Source: BOG-1112 sp964635325 (lineage in GTDB: Bacteria > Bdellovibrionota_B > Oligoflexia > Oligoflexales > Bog-1112). From it: a stretch of 48,145 bases of DNA. How positions within the stretch are numbered: the stretch's first letter is position 1; each line of letters begins with the position of its first letter. The position numbers and the translations under genes were made by a program. The notes below the pieces were generated by a model. It made no database searches and was not told the origin of the DNA. It saw nothing but the letters and a program-made list of their open reading frames with translations. Below are positions 34,872-43,932 of the stretch, piece by piece. Location of the stretch: positions 1 to 48,145 of the forward strand of contig CAZWOL010000019.1 of NCBI GenBank assembly GCA_964635325.1, written 5' to 3'.

Positions 34872-36197
34872 TCAAAGAATCGGCGCCCGCAAGATAGCGA
34901 TAAGTTCATCGAACTGCAATTTTTTCTCCACTCCCGTCTCCATGTTTTTGAGCGTGTAATTTTGCGTTGCGACTTCGTCACTACCAATCACGACAACCCA
35001 TGGGCAGCCAAGTTTGTTTGCAGACTTAAACTGCGCTCCGAGTTTTTGTTCTTTTAAAGAGTAGTCGACGGAAATACCCTCGGTCCGTAAGCGAGAAATA
35101 ACTCCAAAAGCGTGAGCAAATTCGTTTTGCGAAGCAATAGCAACAAAGACCTGCGTCGTTGCTATTTTCTGTCCTGAATCTTTTTCACTTAGCAAAGCAC
35201 AGAGTCTATCCACACCGATCGAACCTCCGACACCTGGCATGACATGCTTGCAAAAGCGTGCTGCTAGATCGTCGTAACGACCTCCAGAGCTAATGGATCC
35301 AAAACCTTTTACTCCATCAACTGTGGTTTCATAAACCAGACCTGTGTAATAGGCAAGACCACGCGCGATGCTCAAATCGATCACGACTTTACCAAAACCG
35401 TCACCTGCAAGCTCTTGCAAGATGTGTACAGTTTGGAGGAAGCGGTTCCATTCTACTTTACTTTCTTCCGTGTCAAAGTACTCCAGCAAAGTCTCTGGAT
35501 TATCTTGACGGAAGGAGGTCATGAGACTCAGCAGCTTGCGAATTCTATCTTCATTAAGAGAGAATTTTTCACAGAATAGAGCGACGATGCTTTCTGTACC
35601 CTGCTTATCGAGTTTGTCTAACAGAATAAGTGCCTGCTCCTCATCGGCTTTGGTTGTGAAACCCAAGATTTTGCGGATGAGTTGTGATAAGACTTTGCGA
35701 TTGTTGCAAGCTATCGTGAATGGCATACCGACTACACGATTGAGTGTGCTCAAGATTGCTTGCATGATTTCCAAGTCTGCAGACATGGAATCAGCTCCGA
35801 TAATATCGAAGTCACATTGGCAAAACTCTCGGAAGCGTCCCTTCTGGGGTTTTTCAGCACGCCATACATCACCGATCTGCAGACGCTTAAAGGGCAAGGG
35901 AAGCGCACCGTAATTTTCAGCAGCATAACGCGCAAAGGGAACGGTAAGATCGTAACGCATCGCTACATCTCGTTCACCTCCATCCATAAATCGAAAAACC
36001 TGCTTGTCGGTTTCGCCACCAACCCCAAGCAGAACTTCGGCATATTCCAAAGCTGGGGTTGCGATCTCACAAAACCCTGAATGCTGTGCAACCTTTCGCG
36101 CAGCTTGCATAACGCGTAAGCGCTTGGACATAAGATCTGGGGAATAGTCTTGAAAACCTTTGAGGCGACGTGGCGCCACTTTGCTATCTGAACTCAT
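34872..36197 (-). CDS. hisS: Histidyl-tRNA synthetase
   Basis: Charges tRNA-His. The class II core begins with GFQDYSPDLMSKRLRV. It contains DLTVPFARYAAENYG, motif 2 WRAEKPQKGRFREFCQCDFDI, the histidine-A-type motif GLAYYTGLVYE and motif 3 GSIGVDRLCALL, followed by the C-terminal anticodon-binding domain (QVFVAIASQNE onwards). Length (441) is normal. The start ATG at 36197 is preceded by GAGGTCCCT at usual spacing. It is divergent from the aldehyde dehydrogenase gene. Confidence 0.97.
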   Translation of the reverse strand: MSSDSKVAPRRLKGFQDYSPDLMSKRLRVMQAARKVAQHSGFCEIATPALEYAEVLLGVGGETDKQVFRFMDGGERDVAMRYDLTVPFARYAAENYGALPLPFKRLQIGDVWRAEKPQKGRFREFCQCDFDIIGADSMSADLEIMQAILSTLNRVVGMPFTIACNNRKVLSQLIRKILGFTTKADEEQALILLDKLDKQGTESIVALFCEKFSLNEDRIRKLLSLMTSFRQDNPETLLEYFDTEESKVEWNRFLQTVHILQELAGDGFGKVVIDLSIARGLAYYTGLVYETTVDGVKGFGSISSGGRYDDLAARFCKHVMPGVGGSIGVDRLCALLSEKDSGQKIATTQVFVAIASQNEFAHAFGVISRLRTEGISVDYSLKEQKLGAQFKSANKLGCPWVVVIGSDEVATQNYTLKNMETGVEKKLQFDELIAILRAPIL

Positions 36198-36320
36198 AGG
36201 GACCTCAACTGTGAGAATTCAAAAAGCAACTTGAAGCGAGCCGCTCATCTCGTCAACACTTATTGCTGTGTGAGTGTGACCGAGCTAGAATTTCTGCGCA
36301 ACTATCCAAAGGACCTGACT

Positions 36321-37880
36321 ATGCTTGCCAACGCGCACCAGACCGATAATTCCTCACTATTTGAAGACATCAGCCATCGTTTTGCAGTTGCTCGCAAGGC
36401 CCAAAAAGAATGGGCTAATGTTCCCTTCAAGCAACGCAAGAGCTATCTCGATACCATGCAAAAGTACATTGTCCAGCATGCAGATGAGCTGGTTGAGATC
36501 ATTTGTCAGGACACCGGCAAAACCAAGGTGGATGCACTTGCAGATGAGATCATTCCGTGTGCATTTGCTTGTCAATGGTACGGCAACAACGCTGAACGCG
36601 TACTTGCCGACAAGAGTTTAGCGACGTCTATTCCCATCCTGTTCAACAAGCAAAGCATGGTGAGTCGCCTCCCCCTAGGTGTGGTTGCTATCATCAGCCC
36701 CTGGAACTATCCGTTCTCCATCCCTTTTGGAGAAGTCGTCATGGGTCTAATGGCTGGCAATGCGATACTGCTCAAAACATCTCAGGAAGTTACACCACAG
36801 ATCGGACCAATGATCCGACGAATTGTCGAGGCTTCTGGACTACCTGATGGGCTCTTTCACCTTATCGAGGGTCCTGGCCCGGATGTGGCTGATGCTTTTT
36901 TTGCTAACAAAGTGGACAAAATCTTTTTCACAGGGTCGGTTCGTGTAGGCAAAGAGTTGCTGAGCAAATCTGCTAACACGCTCACGCCTCTCTCCCTAGA
37001 ATTAGGCGGCAACGATCCAATGATCGTTCTCGAAGATGCAGATCTTGAGCGCGCAACGAATGGAGCAGCGTGGGGAGGCTATCAGAACGCAGGACAAACC
37101 TGTGCTGGTATTGAACGCGTGTATGTTCATGAAAAAATTTACGAGCCCTTTATCCAACTCTTGACGGCTAAGACCAAAGCTCTCCGGCATGGGCACTTTA
37201 GCCAACCCGATGTGGAGATAGGAGCTGTTACAACTGCGAAACAGTTGCTGACCATTCGTGAGCATGTTGAAGATGCGATCCAAAGAGGGGCTCGTATTTT
37301 GGCGCAGTCTACAGGAGTCCAGGCTGAAGGATCGTACTTTCCAGCGACTCTCATGGTAGATGTGGACCATTCTATGCGCATTATGCGAGAGGAAACCTTC
37401 GGCCCCGTGCTTTGTGTGATGAAAGTTCGAGATGAGGAAGAGGCCCTTTCTTTGGCGAACGACAGTCACTATGCGTTGACATCTTCGGTTTGGACCAAGG
37501 ATGGAGCCAGAGGTCAACGTCTGGCCAAACGTATTGAGGCTGGAGTAACGACAATCAACGATCACTGTATCACCCATGCGTTCTCAGAAACCCCGTGGGG
37601 AGGGTGGAAGGATTCAGGGCTAGGACGCACCCATGGCGCTGCAGGTTTGGAGGAGATGACGCACTGTAAAGTCATCAACTGGGACATTCTACCCGCCAAA
37701 CGTAATATTTTTTGGTACCCCTTCAGCCAAGAGACCTACGATGGGCTTAGAGATGCTCTGATCTGCTCCTTTCCCCAGAAACCCACGCAATTTCTGCACC
37801 ATGGACTGAGACTTATTCCCTTCGCACTCAAGACAATGTTCACCGCCTGGAGCTCCAAAGCCCCCAAGAGCAAGGATTAG
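36321..37880 (+). CDS. Aldehyde dehydrogenase with C-terminal extension
   Basis: NAD(P)-dependent aldehyde oxidation. The Rossmann and catalytic domains are complete: VAIISPWNYPFSIP, the catalytic Glu in LSLELGGNDP, the nucleophile Cys in NAGQTCAGIERVYV and EETFGPVLCVM. After the usual end (about residue 455) there is a tail of some 60 residues with a hydrophobic or amphipathic part (LRLIPFALKTMFTAW) that could bring the enzyme to a membrane, as in long-chain aldehyde dehydrogenases. ATG at 36321 has AAAGGA seven bases upstream. The frame is open to 36231 with a TTG, but that stretch does not look like family sequence. The substrate is unknown. Confidence 0.9.
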   Translation: MLANAHQTDNSSLFEDISHRFAVARKAQKEWANVPFKQRKSYLDTMQKYIVQHADELVEIICQDTGKTKVDALADEIIPCAFACQWYGNNAERVLADKSLATSIPILFNKQSMVSRLPLGVVAIISPWNYPFSIPFGEVVMGLMAGNAILLKTSQEVTPQIGPMIRRIVEASGLPDGLFHLIEGPGPDVADAFFANKVDKIFFTGSVRVGKELLSKSANTLTPLSLELGGNDPMIVLEDADLERATNGAAWGGYQNAGQTCAGIERVYVHEKIYEPFIQLLTAKTKALRHGHFSQPDVEIGAVTTAKQLLTIREHVEDAIQRGARILAQSTGVQAEGSYFPATLMVDVDHSMRIMREETFGPVLCVMKVRDEEEALSLANDSHYALTSSVWTKDGARGQRLAKRIEAGVTTINDHCITHAFSETPWGGWKDSGLGRTHGAAGLEEMTHCKVINWDILPAKRNIFWYPFSQETYDGLRDALICSFPQKPTQFLHHGLRLIPFALKTMFTAWSSKAPKSKD

Positions 37881-37913
37881 GAGGCCGTCCTCCCGAAACA
37901 CCGCACAAAAGTT

Positions 37914-37942
37914 TTGATTCTTGGTCGGAAAAAGTGTAAAAG
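37914..37942 (+). promoter_or_regulatory. Candidate promoter of fusA
   Basis: TTGATT (37914-37919) and TAAAAG (37937-37942) are separated by 17 bases; each matches four of six consensus positions. They lie about 100 bases upstream of the EF-G start in the only intergenic space available. Confidence 0.3.
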
Positions 37943-38041
37943 GGCCGTTCTGTTACAAGCGAGTTCCGTCATATCCGAAAGCAACATATGGCCGCTCGGC
38001 CAGAGCAAACCTAACAAGCAGTATCAAGGGACTATCGAAAG

Positions 38042-40174
38042 ATGAATAAGAAAAAGTTTGAACTCAAAGACTACCGCAATATCGGGATCTCTGCGCACAT
38101 CGATTCCGGCAAAACTACACTTAGCGAACGCATCCTGTTCTACACAGGTATGATTCACCGTATCCAAGAGGTACGCGGTGACGGTGACGGCGCAAAGATG
38201 GACTTCATGGAACTCGAAAAAGAGCGTGGAATCACCATCACATCCGCAGCGGTTACCATTCAATGGAAAAACCATCTTATTCAGCTTATCGACACCCCGG
38301 GTCACGTTGACTTCACAATTGAAGTTGAAAGATCTTTGCGCGTTCTCGACGGTGCAGTACTTGTTCTTTGCGGTGTATCTGGTGTTCAATCTCAGTCTTT
38401 CACCGTTGACCGACAGATGCGTCGCTACGGTGTTCCTTGCCTAGCATTCGTCAACAAGCTTGACCGCGCTGGTGCAAACCCATTCAAAGTACGCGACCAA
38501 CTCAAATCCAAACTTGGTCACAACCCTGTTATGATGCAGCTCCCTATGGGTCTCGAAGACAACTTCGGTGGCATCATCGACTTGATCCGTATGAAAGCCA
38601 ATTATTTTGATGGCAAAAACGGTGAACATATTCGTGAAGAAGCCATTCCTGCTGAATACGAAGAGCAAGCTAAAGAATACCATGCTCTGATGTTGGATGC
38701 AGTTTCTATGTTCTCTGATGAGATGACCGAGCTGATGCTTGATGAAAAAGAAGTTCCAGAAGATCTTCTACACAAAGTCATCCGCGAAGCAACTTTGGAA
38801 CGCAAAATCACTCCGGTCTACATCGGTTCTGCGTACAAAAATAAAGGTGTTCAGTTGTTGCTCGATGCGATCGGACGCTACTTACCAAGTCCGTTGGATC
38901 GTCACTACTATGCGATCGACAACGACAAAGTTACTGAAGGTGCTTCTGCGAAAGATGCACAACTCGAAGTATTCCCAACCATGGACAAACCTTTGGTTGC
39001 GATGGCATTCAAAATTACTGAAGACAGCTACGGTCAGTTGACTTACACCCGTATTTACCAAGGTGTAATGCGTAAGGGTGAAAACTTCTACAACCCACGT
39101 CTACGCAAAAAACAACGTATCGGTCGTATCGTACAGATGTTTGCCTCCGATCGTATCGAAATCACCGAAGCGCAAGCTGGTGACATCGTAGCGATGGTCG
39201 GTGTCGACTGTGCCTCCGGGGATACCTATTGCGACGAAAATCTCAACGTATCTATGGAAAGCATGTTCGTTCCTGAACCTGTTATCGAACTTGCGATCAA
39301 ACCAGAAAAACCTGAAGATTTCGCAAAACTCTCTAAAGCGCTCAACCGCTTTACAAAAGAGGATCCAACCTTCCGCGTTTACGTTGACGACGAGTCCAAC
39401 GAAACCATTATGCGTGGGATGGGTGAGCTTCATCTTGAGATCTACGCTCAACGTATTCAACGTGAATACAAAGCGAACGTCGTTGTCGGTATGCCAAAGG
39501 TAAACTACCGCGAAGCACCGACAAAACCAGCGACCTACAACTACAAGCACAAAAAGCAAACTGGGGGTTCTGGTCAGTACGCACACGTTGTGGGAACACT
39601 ACGTCCGTTGCCTGAAGACGCGACAGAAAACTTCATCTTTGAAAACAAAGTTGTCGGTGGAAACATTCCTAAGGAATTTATCCCAGGCTGCGAAAAAGGC
39701 TTCAAAGAATCTATCGATAAGGGTCCATTGGCTGGTTACCAAGTTATCGGCGCTAAAGTCGAACTCGAAGACGGTAGCTACCATGCTGTTGACTCCTCTG
39801 AGATGGCGTTCAAGATTGCTGCACGTATGGCGTTCAAGGAAGCATTCCTCGAATCCAAACCGGTTATCTTGGAACCAATCATGGAAGTCGAAGTCGAGAC
39901 TCCATCAGAGTTCCAAGGCCCAGTACAGGGAGATCTCTCCTCACGTCGCGGTCTCTTGACAGGTACAGACATGCGTGAAGGCTTCACCGTCATCCAAGCT
40001 GAGGTTCCACTCTCTGAAATGTTTGGTTACTCAACTGAACTTCGCTCTATGTCTCAAGGCAAAGCGACGTTCACAATGGAATTTGCACGTTACCGTCCAG
40101 TTCCACAGTCGATCCAAGATCAGTTGGTCTCCAAGTTCCGTGAGGCACAAGCTAAAGGCTCTAGCGGCCAATAG
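38042..40174 (+). CDS. fusA: Elongation factor G, spdEFG1/mitochondrial EFG1-like
   Basis: A GTPase that moves tRNAs and mRNA on the ribosome. All GTPase motifs are present: G1 AHIDSGKTT, G2 RGITITSAA, G3 DTPGH, G4 NKLD and the effector-side domains through to the C-terminal EF-G domain IV/V (GSGQYAHV, LSEMFGYSTELRSMSQGKA). Several signatures differ from ordinary E. coli-type EF-G: Ser in G1 instead of Ala, KMDFMELEKERGITI, and SGVQSQSFTVDRQMRRY. These match the spdEFG1/mtEFG1 group, in which translocation and recycling are split between two paralogues. It is not in an rpsL-rpsG-tuf cluster, so a second EF-G is expected elsewhere. Confidence 0.95.
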   Translation: MNKKKFELKDYRNIGISAHIDSGKTTLSERILFYTGMIHRIQEVRGDGDGAKMDFMELEKERGITITSAAVTIQWKNHLIQLIDTPGHVDFTIEVERSLRVLDGAVLVLCGVSGVQSQSFTVDRQMRRYGVPCLAFVNKLDRAGANPFKVRDQLKSKLGHNPVMMQLPMGLEDNFGGIIDLIRMKANYFDGKNGEHIREEAIPAEYEEQAKEYHALMLDAVSMFSDEMTELMLDEKEVPEDLLHKVIREATLERKITPVYIGSAYKNKGVQLLLDAIGRYLPSPLDRHYYAIDNDKVTEGASAKDAQLEVFPTMDKPLVAMAFKITEDSYGQLTYTRIYQGVMRKGENFYNPRLRKKQRIGRIVQMFASDRIEITEAQAGDIVAMVGVDCASGDTYCDENLNVSMESMFVPEPVIELAIKPEKPEDFAKLSKALNRFTKEDPTFRVYVDDESNETIMRGMGELHLEIYAQRIQREYKANVVVGMPKVNYREAPTKPATYNYKHKKQTGGSGQYAHVVGTLRPLPEDATENFIFENKVVGGNIPKEFIPGCEKGFKESIDKGPLAGYQVIGAKVELEDGSYHAVDSSEMAFKIAARMAFKEAFLESKPVILEPIMEVEVETPSEFQGPVQGDLSSRRGLLTGTDMREGFTVIQAEVPLSEMFGYSTELRSMSQGKATFTMEFARYRPVPQSIQDQLVSKFREAQAKGSSGQ

Positions 40175-40331
40175 TCTTGAATGAAAGGCTGAGGAGGATC
40201 CCCAAAGTTCTTTTCACAAGACGCTGCGAGCGAAGCGCACGAAGTTGGCAAATAGCCAATAAGTGCGCTGAGACGATGCAGCAACACAGTGAAATAAACG
40301 ATCTGAATCTCAAGAAATAACGCCTTTTGAC

Positions 40332-40371
40332 AATAAGGGGAGAAGACTTGACAAAGTCTTCTCCCCTTATT
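40332..40371. other. Perfect 18-bp hairpin between fusA and tRNA-Arg
   Basis: AATAAGGGGAGAAGACTT (40332-40349), loop GACA, then its exact inverse complement to 40371. There is no T-run. The arm end and loop together spell TTGACA (40348-40353), a perfect -35 box about 40 bases before the tRNA, so the structure may combine a transcript end for fusA with the tRNA promoter. The region 40175-40331 holds nothing else that I can assign. Confidence 0.6.
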
Positions 40372-40392
40372 AGTTTCCATGCTTCTTCTTAC

Positions 40393-40469
40393 GCATCCGT
40401 AGCTCAGTTGGATAGAGTATCGCGCTTCGAACGCGAGGGTCGGAGGTTCGAATCCTTCCGGATGCGCCA
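40393..40469 (+). tRNA. tRNA-Arg, anticodon TCG
   Basis: The 77-base sequence folds as a full cloverleaf: acceptor GCATCCG/CGGATGC, D-arm with AGCTCAGTTGGATAGAG, anticodon stem TCGCG/CGCGA around loop CTTCGAA, and T-arm with GGTTCGAATCC. The anticodon TCG reads CGA arginine codons. CCA is encoded at the 3' end. A T-rich run (TTCTTTTTTCC) follows and can terminate the transcript. Confidence 0.97.
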
Positions 40470-40623
40470 TTCTTTTTTCCATTCCTTCTAACCAGTAGTA
40501 GCTCACGGACCAAACCCGGACTAAAATCATCGGCAGCATATTTTTGTGGCGGCCACTCATGCATTTCAAGCATCCAATTTAGTGATGTCTCGAGTGCTAT
40601 CAAAATTTTCTAAAGAGGTTGGT

Positions 40624-42870
40624 ATGGGATTGGTCAAATTTTTTGCGCTAGGTATCAGTGCGCTTTTGTTTGTCGGTTGTGGGGGCTCTAATGAGAATAA
40701 ACATGGAGATGGAGCTAAAAACCCTAATGAGGGAGGCGCCGGCGAAAATGGCAGGCCCTTGCAACTTACAGGGGAGCAGAACGCAGAATTTTCAAATTGG
40801 AAGAACGCTCCATTTAAGGCGTGTGAAATAGAGCATATATTTCTAGGCAAAGCTCCTGCAGACCCAGGGATTGATCTTAATAAATGGTCTGAACAATTGA
40901 CAGGTCAATTTTATATTGAAGCAGATGACGTGATAGCTTTTTTTGGCGATCCTATCCATTACTTCGGCAATCATTCAGTTAGTGAAAGGTTTTTTAACTC
41001 TTCACCTGGTGGCTTTCAAAAATTAAAAGCAGAACAAAGTGGTTCCGAATGCACTGTGTTTGTGAATGGGGAAAAAGTATTTGCTGTAAAATTGCTCAAA
41101 GGCATCTCTCTCTTAGGAGCATACAAGAAAGATGACAATGGTCTAAAAACAAAGCTAAACTCTTTGATTACAGTGAAGAGTTATTCATCTTCTCCTTTAG
41201 ATCGGATCGAAAACCTAGGGCTCAGCGAAGTACTAACGAATTTTTTTGCGATTACTGAAGACAAAATCAAAGTTTTAAGCACTCGTTTTGCCTTAAACGA
41301 AACTCAGTTTCAGAGAAAATTCCCATCATCAAAGACTTGGTCAAATGATGTTCACGCACTAACCTTTAAAAATCATCCCGACATCCATCCTTTTGGATTG
41401 GATCAGACTCTAATAAAAGGAAAAAGACATTCCATACAAAAGCTTCTTCCTACTGTGAAAGATGAGCCTATTGAATTAGTTATAGACTCGAGTCATTTTG
41501 CGAGTTGGAAAAATCTGCAAATCAAATTTGAATCAAAAATAAAGTTAGAATTACTTGCATCTTGGTTTTCACCAGACAACATTTCTACTCAGTATGAAAT
41601 TTCCGCCAAAGAGCTATCCTTAGCACCATCCGATGACAACCGAGCAGTTACTTGCTTTTTGAACAGAAGGAATGACGATTCTACTATTTCTAGCAATAAT
41701 AATTCAAACAAACTTTGGCCGCCATATAACTCCAGTTATTGTAGTGTGTACGCCAGTGATTGGATGATGGCTGTCGATAGAAATGAAAAATTTAATCAAC
41801 TAATAAACGATTTATTCAGCAATTTGGATCGGCAGAGCATAAAAAATTACTTCCAATGGGACAGATTGCTTACAGAGCTAATAGAAAAACACTATGAGAA
41901 CAACTCATGGGAAAATTGGACTTTCTATCACACAATCCCCCTCGTTAAAGACGCTGTTACAAATGCAGAAATTATAAAAAATGAGCTAAAAAAATTTTCA
42001 CATGATCTAAAAAACCTTGTCAGTAACAATATTCATGTGGCCACTAAATGGTCTGTCAATAATCAATTAATCACAAATAACAGGATGAATAGAATATTTT
42101 CATCACTAGACAATTCAGCAACCACCTTTCCAGAAGCCACTCATGATTTATGGTCAGAACTGCAAGTCAACCCTTTCGGGTCAGACAATGAAATAAATTT
42201 CGCCTCATCTATTAATGCAGAATATAAGAAAAAATTTAAGAACATGGAGGTAACTTCATTAAAAGCGATAGCTCAAGACTGGCTTAAAGAGAAAAAGATG
42301 CAAGCATTGAAGAAACGCTTCTCTTTAAGTGAAGTGAGTAGCTGGGAGAAGACACTGGAATTTGGCGCAAATTTTGCTGAAAAGCATCTGGATCGTGAAG
42401 TTTATTTTATTGAATCTAAAATGAAAGAATTGATGGAACATGCACTCAAAGAAAATTGGAGTGGAGAAACTTTTGCAACAATAGAACATTTGGCTCCCGT
42501 TGCTAAATTCAAACTTGAATGCACACTTGCTAAAAGCAACATCTTGGGACTTGCAAAATGTGTTGGCTTTGATTCTTTTAGCATAGAGAATCACAAGCTA
42601 CTGAACTCAAAATATGGAAATCGCTATATAAAGATGGCAGATTTTATTTTGGGTTGGGCGCCAAAACTGGAAGATTTTTCAAATCAAAACACACGCAGAG
42701 AGTTGGTTAATAATTTTTTCAATCCGCTTTGGAAAAAAGCTAACAATGAAGAATTTGAGCGTGCAAAAAATCAGCTGAATTCCCTTTTAGAGCGTTTGGT
42801 GAAGGTAGATGGACTGGATAGGTTTTCAGTGCAAACAGATATCCGTAATTTGCTTGAGAAATTTAAATAA
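40624..42870 (+). CDS. Large AT-rich lipoprotein of unknown function next to tRNA-Arg
   Basis: Signal peptide and lipobox LFVGC (Cys19) are clear, followed by a Gly/Asn-rich linker (residues 20-45). The remaining 700 residues are mostly helical, rich in Lys, Asn and aromatic residues, with no motif or family I recognise. ATG at 40624 has AGAGG about six bases upstream. The coding sequence is visibly richer in A and T than neighbouring fusA or the methyltransferase gene and uses many AAA, AAT and ATT codons. It starts about 150 bases after tRNA-Arg, and the DUF547-like stump follows immediately after it. These are signs that it arrived by transfer. Confidence 0.75.
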   Translation: MGLVKFFALGISALLFVGCGGSNENKHGDGAKNPNEGGAGENGRPLQLTGEQNAEFSNWKNAPFKACEIEHIFLGKAPADPGIDLNKWSEQLTGQFYIEADDVIAFFGDPIHYFGNHSVSERFFNSSPGGFQKLKAEQSGSECTVFVNGEKVFAVKLLKGISLLGAYKKDDNGLKTKLNSLITVKSYSSSPLDRIENLGLSEVLTNFFAITEDKIKVLSTRFALNETQFQRKFPSSKTWSNDVHALTFKNHPDIHPFGLDQTLIKGKRHSIQKLLPTVKDEPIELVIDSSHFASWKNLQIKFESKIKLELLASWFSPDNISTQYEISAKELSLAPSDDNRAVTCFLNRRNDDSTISSNNNSNKLWPPYNSSYCSVYASDWMMAVDRNEKFNQLINDLFSNLDRQSIKNYFQWDRLLTELIEKHYENNSWENWTFYHTIPLVKDAVTNAEIIKNELKKFSHDLKNLVSNNIHVATKWSVNNQLITNNRMNRIFSSLDNSATTFPEATHDLWSELQVNPFGSDNEINFASSINAEYKKKFKNMEVTSLKAIAQDWLKEKKMQALKKRFSLSEVSSWEKTLEFGANFAEKHLDREVYFIESKMKELMEHALKENWSGETFATIEHLAPVAKFKLECTLAKSNILGLAKCVGFDSFSIENHKLLNSKYGNRYIKMADFILGWAPKLEDFSNQNTRRELVNNFFNPLWKKANNEEFERAKNQLNSLLERLVKVDGLDRFSVQTDIRNLLEKFK

Positions 42871-43013
42871 ACTGCGTCATCCACCGCGATATCATAACTC
42901 TCTCTGTGTTTGAATGGTTTGAAGAAGATTTTACAGACCTCCTTGCCTACGCCTCGGATCGACCAGCAGCGCATTCAACCGTCTGTTTTTTACGTTCAAA
43001 AGACTTGAGATAG
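42871..43013 (+). pseudogene. C-terminal remnant of a DUF547-like gene
   Basis: Directly after the lipoprotein stop codon, in a different frame, the sequence reads HRDIITLSVFEWFEEDFTDL and continues for another 30 residues to a TAG at 43011. The block LSxxFxWFxxDF is the typical end of DUF547 proteins. No start codon or upstream part of that family is present in any frame, so only the last 45 or so residues survive. The 108 bases after it contain a GAATGT..ACATTC stem followed by TTTTT (43081-43108). Confidence 0.45.
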
Positions 43014-43080
43014 CATACCTTCTTGACCCTCATGATAGCAGCCCCCCATTCCAGCATACAGGATGGAAAACTCTTAGTAG

Positions 43081-43108
43081 GAATGTTAGACTCTGACATT
43101 CTTTTTAC
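43081..43108 (+). terminator. Short hairpin with T-run upstream of the methyltransferase gene
   Basis: GAATGT and ACATTC pair across a nine-base loop and are followed by five T. It may end transcription coming from the lipoprotein region before the methyltransferase gene begins at 43121. Confidence 0.4.
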
Positions 43109-43120
43109 TTAGGAATAGCT

Positions 43121-43855
43121 ATGCAAAATGAAATGACTCGACTCTACAATCAGGCAAAAATTCACTTAAAAAAATCGCCAGCGACGATGATCGCACGTGG
43201 ACTCGATAAACTCGGAGTCTATGCATACTCTCCCATCGCTAAGGTCCAGCTTGGCAAAAAACAATTCTCCTGCTTTGGAGCTCATTTCCCTTATTACACC
43301 CACCCTTATAATGCTACATGGCGTAATGAGAGGGCCGTCGAAATTCCTATAGCCCTCCAATTTCTGAACCAGAATCGCGGCAAACGCATTTTGGAGTTAG
43401 GGAATGTTACGGATTACTATCAGGCTAGATACGATGTTAAAACTCACGTAGTGGTTGACAAGTATGAAGCCAGTCCATCTGTACTCAATCTCGATTTTAT
43501 TTCATACAAACCTGAAGTTAGCTTTGATGCATTTCTATCGATTTCCACCTTTGAGCATATAGGCTGGGATGAGCCCACCAAAGATCAGAAGAAAGTTGAA
43601 CTTGCACTACAGCATATTCAATCCGTTGTAACAAACAAAGAGAATGTTCTAGTTTCTTTTCCTTTGGGATACCATCCACATCTTGACCATCTCGTACAAA
43701 CACACCAACACGGTTTTAAGAATGTCAGTTGTCTTATACGCGTAAACCAAAAAAATGAATGGCAAGAGGTTTCTATCAATGATGCATTGGGGCGTCCTTA
43801 CGGTGGAAAATTCCGTGCTGCGAATGCCCTCTTTGTCGGTCGAGGTTTGATTTGA
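43121..43855 (+). CDS. Class I SAM-dependent methyltransferase-like protein
   Basis: The central fold reads as a methyltransferase: motif I is a variant, RILELGNVTDYY, followed by an acidic strand end HVVVDKYEA, then DFISYKP, and the motif IV-like FDAFLSISTFEHIGWDE. A helix and the final strands follow (VLVSFPLGYHP). The N-terminal 60 residues are a helical leader without a signal peptide. Motif I has Asn-Val where Gly-Gly is usual, so cofactor binding should be tested before calling it an active enzyme. AGGA lies six bases before the ATG. The substrate is unknown. It is convergent with the MFS gene. Confidence 0.7.
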   Translation: MQNEMTRLYNQAKIHLKKSPATMIARGLDKLGVYAYSPIAKVQLGKKQFSCFGAHFPYYTHPYNATWRNERAVEIPIALQFLNQNRGKRILELGNVTDYYQARYDVKTHVVVDKYEASPSVLNLDFISYKPEVSFDAFLSISTFEHIGWDEPTKDQKKVELALQHIQSVVTNKENVLVSFPLGYHPHLDHLVQTHQHGFKNVSCLIRVNQKNEWQEVSINDALGRPYGGKFRAANALFVGRGLI

Positions 43856-43932
43856 AGCAGGAAATGTTAAAGTCAGACTCTTTTGAAAAACTGCGTGGAA
43901 CGCATAGCCCCCGCAGCATCTGCATTCCGAAT

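Noticed and set aside
40120..40603. Minus-strand frames across the tRNA-Arg region
   Set aside because: They run antisense through fusA and the tRNA; the apparent protein sequence is a translation of the tRNA gene.
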